A DNA stretch of 23,999 bases from Bifidobacterium breve (GTDB lineage Bacteria; Actinomycetota; Thermoleophilia; Miltoncostaeales; Miltoncostaeaceae). The notes under the pieces were generated by a model, which was given only the letters and a program-made list of their open reading frames with translations, was not told the DNA's origin and made no database searches. The stretch lies in assembly GCA_945876305.1 (NCBI GenBank), contig CAMCOB010000007.1:1-23999 (forward strand), given 5' to 3'. A program made the position numbers and the translations under genes. Shown here in pieces: positions 16,197 through 23,406 of this stretch (positions are counted from its first letter, which is position 1; each line of letters begins with the position of its first letter).

Positions 16197-17018
16197 ATGG
16201 CGAGCAACGCAGACAGGCCCATCGGGGTCTTCGACTCCGGCGTGGGCGGACTCACGGTGCTCGACGAGCTGCTGGCCCGGCTCCCGTCGGAGGACTTCAT
16301 CTACTTCGGTGACACCGAGTGGTTTCCGTATGGCGACAAGTCGGCTGAGGATCTGCGTGCACGGGCTGATGCCATCGCAGCGTGGCTGCTGGCGCAGGAC
16401 GTAAAGATGATCGTGGTGGCCTGCAACACCGCCACTGCCGCCGCGCTCGCCCACCTTCAGACGCAACTTGATGTACCGGTGATCGGCGTGATGACGGCCG
16501 AGAGCCATGCGGCCGTGCAGAGCAGCCGCACACGCCGCATCGGCCTGCTGGCGACTGAGGCAACCGTGGCGTCGGGCTCGTACCAGCGCATGATCGCCGC
16601 GCACGACGCGGGCGCCGAGGTGACCGCCGTGGCCTGTCCGCTTCTGGCGCCTGCCATCCAGAGCGGCGACCCATTCGATCAGTCGGTGGTGGACATGGTG
16701 CGCGAGTACACCCAGCCGCTTCGCGATGCCGATGTGGACACGGTCATCCTCGGTTGCACGCACTACCCAATGGTGGCCAAGTTGATCCGCCGCCAGGTAC
16801 CCGACGCCACGCTCATCTCGTCGGGCGAGGAGATCGCCCGCGAGATCGCCGACACGCTCGGCAGGCAGAGCATGCTGCGCGACGGCGGGCGCGAGGGGCA
16901 CTACGCATTCGCCTGCTCGGGCGACCCCGACGTCTTTGGCACGCTTGGCGCCCGGTTTATGCAGATGCCGTTCGGGGACGTGCAGCGCGTAGACCCGGGC
17001 GTGGGCGCGGCGACGTAG
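16197..17018 (+). CDS. murI: Glutamate racemase
   Basis: This 273-residue cytoplasmic, cofactor-independent racemase converts L- to D-glutamate for peptidoglycan. The family marks are all present: PIGVFDSGVGGLTVL at the N-terminus, YFGDTEWFPYGDKS, the first catalytic Cys in VVACNTATAAAL (C76), VIGVMT, and the second catalytic Cys in ILGCTHYPM (C187). Length is typical. ATG at 16197 is preferred over 16191 from the spacing to TAGGGT; a much longer open frame to 15768 would run through the DMT gene and is rejected. It heads a tight cluster: the next ATG follows its stop directly, and two further genes overlap by 4 nt each. Confidence 0.95.
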   Translation: MASNADRPIGVFDSGVGGLTVLDELLARLPSEDFIYFGDTEWFPYGDKSAEDLRARADAIAAWLLAQDVKMIVVACNTATAAALAHLQTQLDVPVIGVMTAESHAAVQSSRTRRIGLLATEATVASGSYQRMIAAHDAGAEVTAVACPLLAPAIQSGDPFDQSVVDMVREYTQPLRDADVDTVILGCTHYPMVAKLIRRQVPDATLISSGEEIAREIADTLGRQSMLRDGGREGHYAFACSGDPDVFGTLGARFMQMPFGDVQRVDPGVGAAT

Positions 17019-17918
17019 ATGGGCGTCGAGCGGGTTCTGGCCACGATCACGGCCACCGACGGCGAAGTGCACGACGCACTGCTGCACATCGATGACCGCA
17101 TCACCCGGGTGCGTGAGCGTTCATCAGGCCACCGCACGGCGGTCATCCACGTGCACGGGATCATGGGCAACTTCCTGGTTGGCACTCTCAGGTTTCTGCC
17201 CTCGCGCCTTGCCCGCGCCGGGTATCCCACCCTGGTGGTGGAGACCCGCATGGGCAATGTGGGCCAGCTCTTTGGCAAGGCGATCTTCGACGATGCCATC
17301 AAGGACATCGAGGCCGCGTTCTGGTGGCTCGAGGCTCAGGGGTACGACCACATTGTGGTGTGCGGGTATTCGAGCGGCGCCACCTTGGCTGCCCGGTACG
17401 TGGCCACCCACAACCTTGTTGGTATCAAGGCGCTCATCTCGATCTCAGGCCCATGGGGCCTGCCGCAGTCGCTGGAGGCGCGTAGCCGCAAGTGGGGCGC
17501 CAGCCCGTCGTACGAGCAGATCGTGGAACGCCTGGCCGGGGTGGTTGGATCGGGCACTCCCGATCGCCCCGAGGACGACCGCCTGTTCGTCATCGAACAG
17601 AGCCGCGGACCCACGCGCCGACCGCAGGACAGCGAGGTGTACACGTACCGCACGTGGTGGCACTCGCGTGGCCCCGAGGCCTACTCGGCCATGGCCTTTC
17701 GCCAGTTGCCGCACATCACGGTGCCCACGCTGTTCACTCAGGGTACGGCGGATCAGGTGGTTGACTCCGAGGAGGCCCAGCGTCAGGCCGACCTGCTGCG
17801 CGAGTCGGGTAACGAGCACGTGGATCTGGTGTGGGTGCCCGAGGCGGGGCACTTCTACAAGGGGCAGGAGATCCTGCTGGTCGATGCCATCACCGATTTT
17901 CTCGGGGGTATCGAGTGA
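17019..17918 (+). CDS. Alpha/beta hydrolase (first of a tandem paralogous pair)
   Basis: This 299-residue cytoplasmic alpha/beta hydrolase has no signal peptide. VIHVHGIMGNF gives the HG oxyanion motif; the nucleophile elbow is GYSSGA with S118; the probable acid is D245 (QGTADQVVD) and the base H278 (EAGHFYK). The cap region carries WGASPSYEQIVERL and a TWWHSRGPEA block. Both blocks recur in the next gene, so the two are duplicates. The ATG follows the murI stop with no gap, and the gene ends in a GTGA overlap with its paralogue, so all are probably co-translated. It could act as an esterase, a thioesterase or a hydrolase of a sugar-linked product; the sequence does not decide. Confidence 0.85.
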   Translation: MGVERVLATITATDGEVHDALLHIDDRITRVRERSSGHRTAVIHVHGIMGNFLVGTLRFLPSRLARAGYPTLVVETRMGNVGQLFGKAIFDDAIKDIEAAFWWLEAQGYDHIVVCGYSSGATLAARYVATHNLVGIKALISISGPWGLPQSLEARSRKWGASPSYEQIVERLAGVVGSGTPDRPEDDRLFVIEQSRGPTRRPQDSEVYTYRTWWHSRGPEAYSAMAFRQLPHITVPTLFTQGTADQVVDSEEAQRQADLLRESGNEHVDLVWVPEAGHFYKGQEILLVDAITDFLGGIE

Positions 17919-18850
17919 GTTCCCGGCAAACCGGTGCGAGGCGCCGCCCGGAGTTTGGGCGCGACGACCACGAGATCAGCACCCGGCTCGTGACGCTGAG
18001 CACTGACGATGGCCACGTGTGGGATGGCATGTTGCTTCGTCCCCGGTTCGGGCCCCCAGAGCGTCGCCGGCTGCTGGTGCTCGTGGTGCACGGGTCAGTG
18101 GGCAACTACCTGTCGGGAGTACCGAGGCGCCTCGCCTTCGATCTCTCGCGGCAGGGCTTCTCGGTCATGTCCATCAACACCCGGTTGGCCAACTACGGCC
18201 CGTTCTTTGGCGGCGGCCTTTTCGACAAGACCGTGCTCGACCTCCGGGCGGCCCTTGAGGTGGCGAGGAACAACGGATTCCCCCGCGTGGCGTTGCTGGG
18301 CTACAGCATGGGATCAACAATATGCACCAACTTTGTGGCCGAGATGCAGCCGCCCGAGGTGGTGGGGCTGTGCACCGTCGCGCACCCCGAGTCGCTCCCC
18401 GAGTCGCTGCGCATGCGGTGGCTCAGATTTGGGGCATCACCTAACTACGAGGAGGTGGTGGAGATCGCGCGGCCCATCATGGCGGAGGATCCCGATGACC
18501 CCCCAAACGACCGCATCTTCATCGTGACCCGCGCAAACGGGCCATTGGCCACTCCCGAGAACGCCGAGATCTGGACCTACGCCACGTGGTGGTCGTCGCG
18601 TGGGCCTGAGTCGCCGCATGCCGAATCGCGTAAGCGCATCGGGTTGGTGAAGGTGCCCATCGGAATCTTTCAGGCGGGTAACGACCACCTCATCCTGCCG
18701 GGTGAGGGCTACGAACTTGCAGCGATTGCCAACGCGGCTGGCAATCGCGATGTGTCCCTCGACATGCTGGCCGAGGCCGATCACGTGTTTACCGGCTGCG
18801 CCGACGAGCTCGCGATCATGACCGGCGACTGGCTGGGGCAGCTGGCGTGA
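17915..18850 (+). CDS. Alpha/beta hydrolase (second of the tandem paralogous pair)
   Basis: This 311-residue hydrolase is paralogous to the preceding gene product. The shared plan is VVHGSVGNYLSG (oxyanion side), GYSMGS with nucleophile S131, a cap with FGASPNYEEVVEIA and TWWSSRGPES, the probable acid D257 (QAGNDH) and the base H290 (EADHVF). The Asp-to-His distance is 33 residues in both proteins, and both triads look complete. The start is the GTG at 17915, which overlaps the previous stop by 4 nt; the frame is open further upstream, but that would lie deep in the neighbour. The N-terminus is basic and probably disordered (SSRQTGARRRPEFGRDD). It ends in another GTGA overlap with the methyltransferase gene. 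Confidence 0.85.
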   Translation: MSSRQTGARRRPEFGRDDHEISTRLVTLSTDDGHVWDGMLLRPRFGPPERRRLLVLVVHGSVGNYLSGVPRRLAFDLSRQGFSVMSINTRLANYGPFFGGGLFDKTVLDLRAALEVARNNGFPRVALLGYSMGSTICTNFVAEMQPPEVVGLCTVAHPESLPESLRMRWLRFGASPNYEEVVEIARPIMAEDPDDPPNDRIFIVTRANGPLATPENAEIWTYATWWSSRGPESPHAESRKRIGLVKVPIGIFQAGNDHLILPGEGYELAAIANAAGNRDVSLDMLAEADHVFTGCADELAIMTGDWLGQLA

Positions 18851-19632
18851 GTGAGGACGTGCGCACCGCGACTGTGCGGGCGCTGTGGGATGACGTCGCG
18901 TCCATCTACCAGGACGTAATGGTGCCCGCGCTGCGCGAGCCGCATCTGGCAATACGCGCGTTGGCGGGCGACGTTGGCGGGCTCGATGTGCTCGACCTCG
19001 GGTGCGGCACGGGCGCCATGTCCGAACTGCTTGGCCCGGGCGGTGCGCGGGTGACTGCTGTGGATCTGGCCCCGCACATGGTGGCGGTGGCACGCGAGCG
19101 GCTGGCGGGTGTGCCCGGAGTCATGGGCGTCGAGGTGATGGATGCCCAGGCGCTCGACCTGCCCGACTCCTCCTTCGACCTCGTCGTGGCCGCGCTCAGC
19201 CTTATGTTCTGCCCCGATCATGCGGCCGCCTTCGCCGAAGTACACCGAGTGCTGCGACCCGGCGGCCGGCTGGTGATGGCGTGTTGGGGTACACCTGACC
19301 AGTGCGAGTCGGTCACCGTGGGCCGCGTGGCAGCGCGGTTCGCTGACCGGCGTCCGCCGGAGGGCACCCCGAGTGGTCAGGCGCTGGGCGACCCCGATCA
19401 CTTGCACGCGCTGCTTAAAGGCGCGGGTTTCGGGCCCATCGATATGACGAGCCGCCGCATGCGCCTGCGCTACCCAGGGCCCAATGCCATGTGGGCTGCA
19501 GTGCGCCACGTACATGGCGAGTACATCCCCGCCGATCGCCTTGAGAATGCCCGCGTGGCCACCATGGCCGAGATCGCCCGCGTGGGGTTGCCGCTGCGCA
19601 ATACCGGCTGGCTTGTGACGGCGACTGCGTGA
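18847..19632 (+). CDS. Class I SAM-dependent methyltransferase (UbiE-like)
   Basis: This 261-residue soluble methyltransferase carries motif I as VLDLGCGTG (residues 48-56), an acidic residue at the end of strand 2 in VTAVDLAPHM (D73) that should bind the ribose of SAM, motif-II-like MDAQALDLPDSSFDLVV, and VLRPGGRLVMACWG (motif III). These features place it in the Methyltransf_11/UbiE-like group acting on small molecules. Its GTG start overlaps the stop of the second hydrolase by 4 nt, and it is the last gene of the murI cluster. With two hydrolases it could belong to one small-molecule or lipid pathway, but the substrate cannot be read from sequence. About 130 nt with a new promoter separate it from the rhodopsin gene. 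Confidence 0.9.
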   Translation: MSEDVRTATVRALWDDVASIYQDVMVPALREPHLAIRALAGDVGGLDVLDLGCGTGAMSELLGPGGARVTAVDLAPHMVAVARERLAGVPGVMGVEVMDAQALDLPDSSFDLVVAALSLMFCPDHAAAFAEVHRVLRPGGRLVMACWGTPDQCESVTVGRVAARFADRRPPEGTPSGQALGDPDHLHALLKGAGFGPIDMTSRRMRLRYPGPNAMWAAVRHVHGEYIPADRLENARVATMAEIARVGLPLRNTGWLVTATA

Positions 19633-19711
19633 GGGCGACTGGCTCGGCCAATCGCAAAGCCTCTGGACGAAACACACGACCGTTCTCAGGCAACGGCCGA
19701 TTGGACCTGCA

Positions 19712-19717
19712 TAAAGT
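19712..19717 (+). promoter_or_regulatory. Candidate -10 hexamer (TAAAGT) of the rhodopsin gene
   Basis: TAAAGT fits TANNNT and would start a leader of about 40 nt that contains the AGGAG site. A TG dinucleotide lies 2 nt upstream, close to an extended -10. TTGGAC at 19701-19706 is too close to be its -35. Confidence 0.4.
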
Positions 19718-19754
19718 AGCTGAAACTACGCCGTGCCCCGCGGTGTTGAGTGAA

Positions 19755-19759
19755 AGGAG
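19755..19759 (+). promoter_or_regulatory. Shine-Dalgarno AGGAG of the rhodopsin gene
   Basis: AGGAG lies 6 nt before the ATG at 19766. It fixes the start and contrasts with the leaderless-looking genes elsewhere in the window. Confidence 0.8.
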
Positions 19760-19765
19760 CCCAGA

Positions 19766-20479
19766 ATGATTGAACCCTCGAGCGCAGTGCAAATGTGGCT
19801 GTGGATCGGCACGATCGGGATGGCACTTGGTGCTGCCGTTTTTGTTCTGATGGCTGCTCGTGAGAGGCCAGGCCATCGCTGGTTTCACACGATTACTTTC
19901 TTCATCGCCGCTATTGCAGCAGTCGCGTATCTCGGTATGTCCCTCAAGCAGGGTTGGTTTCCAATCTTGCGCGAAGGTCAAGAAATGTACGAGCCGTTCT
20001 ACTGGGCTCGGTATGTCGACTGGTTCTTCACGACTCCGCTCCTTCTGCTCGACCTTGCGCTGCTCGCAGGCGCGAGCATGGAAGCCATCGTTTGGCTGAT
20101 CGGTCTTGACATCGGGATGATTCTCACGGGTTTCTTTGCCGGCGTCACCTCAACCGATGTTCGCTGGATATGGTTTGGGGTGAGTGCGTTTATCTTCGTC
20201 TGGATCCTGTGGGTCCTGCTTGCGGAGGTTCTCAAGGCGGCGAAGCAGCGCCCGCCCGAAGTGCGGGCCAAGTTTCAGCAGTTGGCGATTCTGTTGGCAG
20301 TTGTCTGGTCGATCTACCCGATTCTGTGGATTCTCGGAACCGAGGGCCTCGGCGTCATCGGGACCACTCCCGAGGTCGCATCATTCGTAATCATCGACCT
20401 CATCGCCAAGGTCGGGTTCGGCTTCCTGTTGCTGTCGAATCGCAAGGTGCTGGACGCCGCTCGCCCAGCGAAGGCGTAG
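19766..20479 (+). CDS. Bacteriorhodopsin-like light-driven proton pump (DTD motif)
   Basis: This 237-residue seven-helix retinal protein of the inner membrane is expected to pump protons outward in light. Helix C reads RYVDWFFTTPLLLLD, giving R82, D85 (acceptor), T89 and D96 (donor) at the very numbers of haloarchaeal bacteriorhodopsin. Also present are D115, W181/Y184/P185/W188 in helix F, E193 and E203 equivalent to the proton-release pair, D211 and the retinal lysine K215 in DLIAKVGFGF. L93 in the tuning position predicts green absorption. F137 where xanthorhodopsin-type pumps have Gly argues against a carotenoid antenna. Actinorhodopsins and proteorhodopsins normally have Glu at the donor site, so this gene belongs nearer the archaeal type. 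Third-position GC over the first 40 codons is 23/40 against 33/40 in the preceding gene, which suggests acquisition by transfer. Confidence 0.96.
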   Translation: MIEPSSAVQMWLWIGTIGMALGAAVFVLMAARERPGHRWFHTITFFIAAIAAVAYLGMSLKQGWFPILREGQEMYEPFYWARYVDWFFTTPLLLLDLALLAGASMEAIVWLIGLDIGMILTGFFAGVTSTDVRWIWFGVSAFIFVWILWVLLAEVLKAAKQRPPEVRAKFQQLAILLAVVWSIYPILWILGTEGLGVIGTTPEVASFVIIDLIAKVGFGFLLLSNRKVLDAARPAKA

Positions 20480-20486
20480 TCGCGAG

Positions 20487-20525
20487 CGCGACCCCGCACG
20501 GCGTTGGTTGCCGTGCGGGGTCGCG
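20487..20525. terminator. Perfect 16-bp hairpin after the rhodopsin gene
   Basis: CGCGACCCCGCACGGC at 20487-20502 pairs perfectly with 20510-20525 around a 7-base loop (GTTGGTT). It begins 8 nt after the rhodopsin stop, has no T-run, and insulates the rhodopsin from the MFS gene that follows. Confidence 0.85.
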
Positions 20526-20548
20526 TGCGGCAGCTAAGAGAAACTCGC

Positions 20549-21790
20549 ATGCTCCGGGCGTTTGGCTGCCTGCGCGAACGGGCATTCGCGCTGCTGTTCT
20601 CAGCGCAACTCGTCTCCACGGTCGGCGATGTCATTGCATCGGTGGCGGTGCCCTTCGCCATCATCGACCTGGGTGGCGGGGCTGCCGATATCGGCCTTGT
20701 GCTGGCTGCTCGTGCGGTGCCGCTGGTGTTGTTTCTACTGGTGGGTGGGGTGTGGTCCGACCGCCTACCCAGGCGCCTGGTGATGATTGGCAGCGACGTC
20801 GTACGCGGGGTGTGCCAGGCCGTGTTCGCCACCATTCTCGTGCTGGGCGTGGGTGGGGTGCCCGCGATCATGGCCATCATGTTCGTGTACGGCACGGCCG
20901 AGGCGTTCTTTCGGCCCGCGCTGTCGGGCATCGTGCCGCAGGCGGTGGCCCCTGAGCGCCTGCAGGACGCCTACGGGCTCATCGCCATCACCCCCGCGCT
21001 CGGCATGGTGCTGGGCGGCGTGGTGGGTGGCGCTGCGGTGGCCCTCATCTCACCGGCCGGGGCCATTGCCATTGATGCCGCATCCTTCGCCGTGGGCATC
21101 GCCTTGCTTGCGTTCGCGCGGTTCCGTCACGTGCGCACAGCCCAGGCGGGCAAACGATTTCTGGCCGATCTGCGCGATGGTTGGGACGCCTTTCGCAGTC
21201 GCACCTGGCTTGTGGTGGTGGTCGTGGGAGAGTCGTTCTACGCGCTTCTGGTGATGCCCGCCATCTTTGTGGGTGGTCCGCTCATCGCCGAGCAGTTTCT
21301 TGACGGCGCGGCATCGTGGGCGGTGGTCATCTCGAGCTTCGGTCTTGGGTTTGCCACTGGTGGACTCGTGGCCCAGCGCCTTCGGCCCAAGCGGCCCATC
21401 GTGGTGTCGTACGCGGTCACGGTGCTGTTCGCCGGGTTCTTCGTACTGCTCGCCATGCCGGCCCCCACCGTGGTGCTGGGCGTGGGCGCGTGGGTGGGAG
21501 GCACCGTCATCGCCATCTCGGGCACCCTGCTTGAGACCACCATCACCCGGCAGGTCGCGCCCGACATCAGGTCGCGGGTGGGGTCATTTCGTGCGCTTGG
21601 CAGCCAGGTGTGTCAGCCCATCGGGTTCGCACTCATCGGCGCCGTTATCGCCGGGATCGGTCTGTCGGGCGTGATGTGGATCGCGGCCGCGGCGGTGCTG
21701 GCCAATATCGCGATGGTGCTGGGCACCCCCAGCGTGTGGGCGCTCGACGACTCGGCGCCGGGCCTCCAGGAGGCATCGGCGCCGAGCTGA
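20549..21790 (+). CDS. MFS exporter (EntS/MFS_3-like)
   Basis: This 413-residue membrane protein has about 12 hydrophobic helices. The start RAFALLFSAQLVSTVGDVIASVAVPFAI, the motif-A-like loop GGVWSDRLPRRLVM, and RPALSGIVPQAVAPERLQDAYGL are typical of the enterobactin-exporter-like (MFS_3) group, which exports siderophores, drugs or metabolites. ATG at 20549 is chosen; the frame opens at a TTG (20504) inside the loop of the upstream terminator, which is unlikely to be used. Only a weak AGAG lies upstream of the ATG. It is expressed separately from the rhodopsin because of the hairpin between them. The C-terminus (DDSAPGLQEASAPS) is a short polar tail. Convergent with the next gene. Substrate unknown. 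Confidence 0.88.
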   Translation: MLRAFGCLRERAFALLFSAQLVSTVGDVIASVAVPFAIIDLGGGAADIGLVLAARAVPLVLFLLVGGVWSDRLPRRLVMIGSDVVRGVCQAVFATILVLGVGGVPAIMAIMFVYGTAEAFFRPALSGIVPQAVAPERLQDAYGLIAITPALGMVLGGVVGGAAVALISPAGAIAIDAASFAVGIALLAFARFRHVRTAQAGKRFLADLRDGWDAFRSRTWLVVVVVGESFYALLVMPAIFVGGPLIAEQFLDGAASWAVVISSFGLGFATGGLVAQRLRPKRPIVVSYAVTVLFAGFFVLLAMPAPTVVLGVGAWVGGTVIAISGTLLETTITRQVAPDIRSRVGSFRALGSQVCQPIGFALIGAVIAGIGLSGVMWIAAAAVLANIAMVLGTPSVWALDDSAPGLQEASAPS

Positions 21791-21804
21791 CTCCCGCCCG
21801 TTCG

Positions 21805-23268
21805 TCAGGTGCGGGGCGTCACCGGGTTGTTGAAGCAGGCGTTGGCGCCGCCCAGCGCGCCGCCGCGGGCCACGCCCCGTCGGAACGTAGCGGTGGTGCA
21901 CTGCACGGCCGTTGGGTAGTACTGCTGCATCACAGCCTGCGCGGCGGCGGCATCGTTGTAGGTGGTCACATTGGTGACCGAGTTGGCGAAGCCGGGTGCC
22001 GGCTGGCTGTTGGGCAGCATGTTGCGGATGGCGATGACCTCCTGGGAGGTCGTGTTGCTCACCGAGGTCGGAAGCCACGCGACGGGTGATCCCGTCTTGC
22101 GCGTCGCAGCCGGTCGGTCAGTTGGCGACGACAGCACCACATTCGCCACGTTGCCTGCACTCCCGGAGAGCGTGACGGCCTGATCGGCAATGCAGCCCAT
22201 CTTCTTGCCCACCTTCACCACGGGATACGGCACCTTGTAGATGTAGTTGCACACCGACCAGTAGCGAAGGTCGAGGGTGGGGCTCGGCCACAGCGCCTGA
22301 TTGGTGGCGGTGGGCCACACGGCCGGGGCGCTGCCCGTCGCGGTGGCGCTCAGCGGCATCGTTGCCCGCATCACCGTGAGATAGCCCTTTGCCGGCGTGT
22401 AGAGCGCAGCTGCGTAGCCGCTGGCCGCGTTCGGGAACGGCGTGGTGGTGCCACCCGCTCGCGAGAACTGCAGCTGGGCGGTGCAGTTGGTGGTGCATGG
22501 CGGTGGGCCGGCGAACTTGCCGGTTGCCCCGAGGATCGCGTTGGCGATCACGCCGACGGCCTTCTTCACCACCTTCGATGCCTTTGAGGGCGCCTTCTGG
22601 GAGTTGGCGCACGGCGTGAGCACGCGCGGGGCAGCCCCTGGGGTGTTGATGGTCATGGTGGGCAGCGGCACGACTGCGGGGTTGTCGGCGTTTCCACCCT
22701 GGGGCAGGTACACGCGAACCATTACGAACCCGGTGGTGGCAGGCATTGCTTTCAGCAGGGGCGTGGTGGGAGTGGCGGGTGCGAGCGGGATGACGTTTGG
22801 CATTCCTGCCGCGACGTCGTTGGTGAGGGTCACCGTGTACGCACCGCCGTTGGCAGCGCCCGGTGTCTGCCAGCCATTTGCCGATCCGGCGTCGGGGTTG
22901 ATCTGGAAGTCCGACAGCGCGCTACCCACGCCGTTCAGGCTGAAGCTCTGCGCGTTACTCGCGTAGGTGTCGATCGAGAAGAAGCGCGCGGTGGGGTAGT
23001 TGCCGGCAATCGTGATGGTCATGCCGGGTGCCGCCACGTATGGGGTGGTCCAGTAGGTGGCGTTGCTGTCGGGGTACGCCACGTTGGCCTTGGCAGGGGT
23101 GCTCTCAACCGGCCAAGCGCATGCGAGCGACGCATTCGAGAGGGGCGCCGCCGTGGCACCGTAACCATTGGTGGTTGCGGTACCCATGGCGGTGCCCGTG
23201 GCGATGCTTGCGCCGATCATTGCCACGAGGGCGAGGGGGGCGACAAATGTGCGAGGGCGGACATGCAT
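21805..23268 (-). CDS. Secreted protein of unknown function, Thr/Ala/Asn-rich
   Basis: This 487-residue exported protein has a signal peptide MHVRPRTFVAPLALVAMIGA followed by a Thr/Ala/Gly-rich stretch. The mature part contains PDSNATYWTTPYVAAPG, NYPTARFFSIDTYAS and FQINPDAGSANG, and later LDLRYWSVCNYIY. This pattern recalls a group of uncharacterised actinobacterial secreted proteins loosely similar to DUF1254/DUF1214 proteins; that is from memory and uncertain. A basic Lys-rich segment in the middle (KAPSKASKVVKKAVGV) and several Cys pairs, including CTTNC, stand out. ATG at 23268 is preferred over 23280 because GGAG lies 6 nt upstream of it. It is divergent from the small ABM-like gene and convergent with the MFS gene. 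Confidence 0.75.
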   Translation of the reverse strand: MHVRPRTFVAPLALVAMIGASIATGTAMGTATTNGYGATAAPLSNASLACAWPVESTPAKANVAYPDSNATYWTTPYVAAPGMTITIAGNYPTARFFSIDTYASNAQSFSLNGVGSALSDFQINPDAGSANGWQTPGAANGGAYTVTLTNDVAAGMPNVIPLAPATPTTPLLKAMPATTGFVMVRVYLPQGGNADNPAVVPLPTMTINTPGAAPRVLTPCANSQKAPSKASKVVKKAVGVIANAILGATGKFAGPPPCTTNCTAQLQFSRAGGTTTPFPNAASGYAAALYTPAKGYLTVMRATMPLSATATGSAPAVWPTATNQALWPSPTLDLRYWSVCNYIYKVPYPVVKVGKKMGCIADQAVTLSGSAGNVANVVLSSPTDRPAATRKTGSPVAWLPTSVSNTTSQEVIAIRNMLPNSQPAPGFANSVTNVTTYNDAAAAQAVMQQYYPTAVQCTTATFRRGVARGGALGGANACFNNPVTPRT

Positions 23269-23274
23269 GGCGAA

Positions 23275-23278
23275 CTCC
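23275..23278 (-). promoter_or_regulatory. Shine-Dalgarno GGAG deciding the start of the secreted protein
   Basis: GGAG on the minus strand is 6 nt before the ATG at 23268 and overlaps the alternative ATG at 23280, which lacks a site of its own. Confidence 0.5.
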
Positions 23279-23319
23279 ATTGAGAGTGAGCGGCTCCCTC
23301 CACAGCGGGGGTCGGAGGA

Positions 23320-23325
23320 ATGCTA
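23320..23325 (-). promoter_or_regulatory. Candidate -10 hexamer (TAGCAT) of the secreted-protein gene
   Basis: TAGCAT on the minus strand fits TANNNT and lies about 50 nt before the chosen ATG. No clear -35. Confidence 0.35.
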
Positions 23326-23406
23326 TTCGCTCTACGGCCGCATCTTTGGGCCAGAGGGTCCGGCCCTTGGCAACATGCGCCCATCGAATGTCCAATGGAG
23401 GGTCAA

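Noticed and set aside
19716..19729. GTAG...CTAC inverted repeat upstream of the rhodopsin as a light-regulator operator
   Set aside because: The arms are only 4 bp with a 6-base gap, which is expected by chance; no regulator gene is adjacent.
20504..20548. TTG start for the MFS gene
   Set aside because: The TTG lies in the loop of the rhodopsin terminator; the ATG at 20549 gives the normal N-terminus.
20170..20955. Frame of 261 codons overlapping the rhodopsin end and MFS start
   Set aside because: It crosses a strong terminator and is out of frame with both recognisable proteins.
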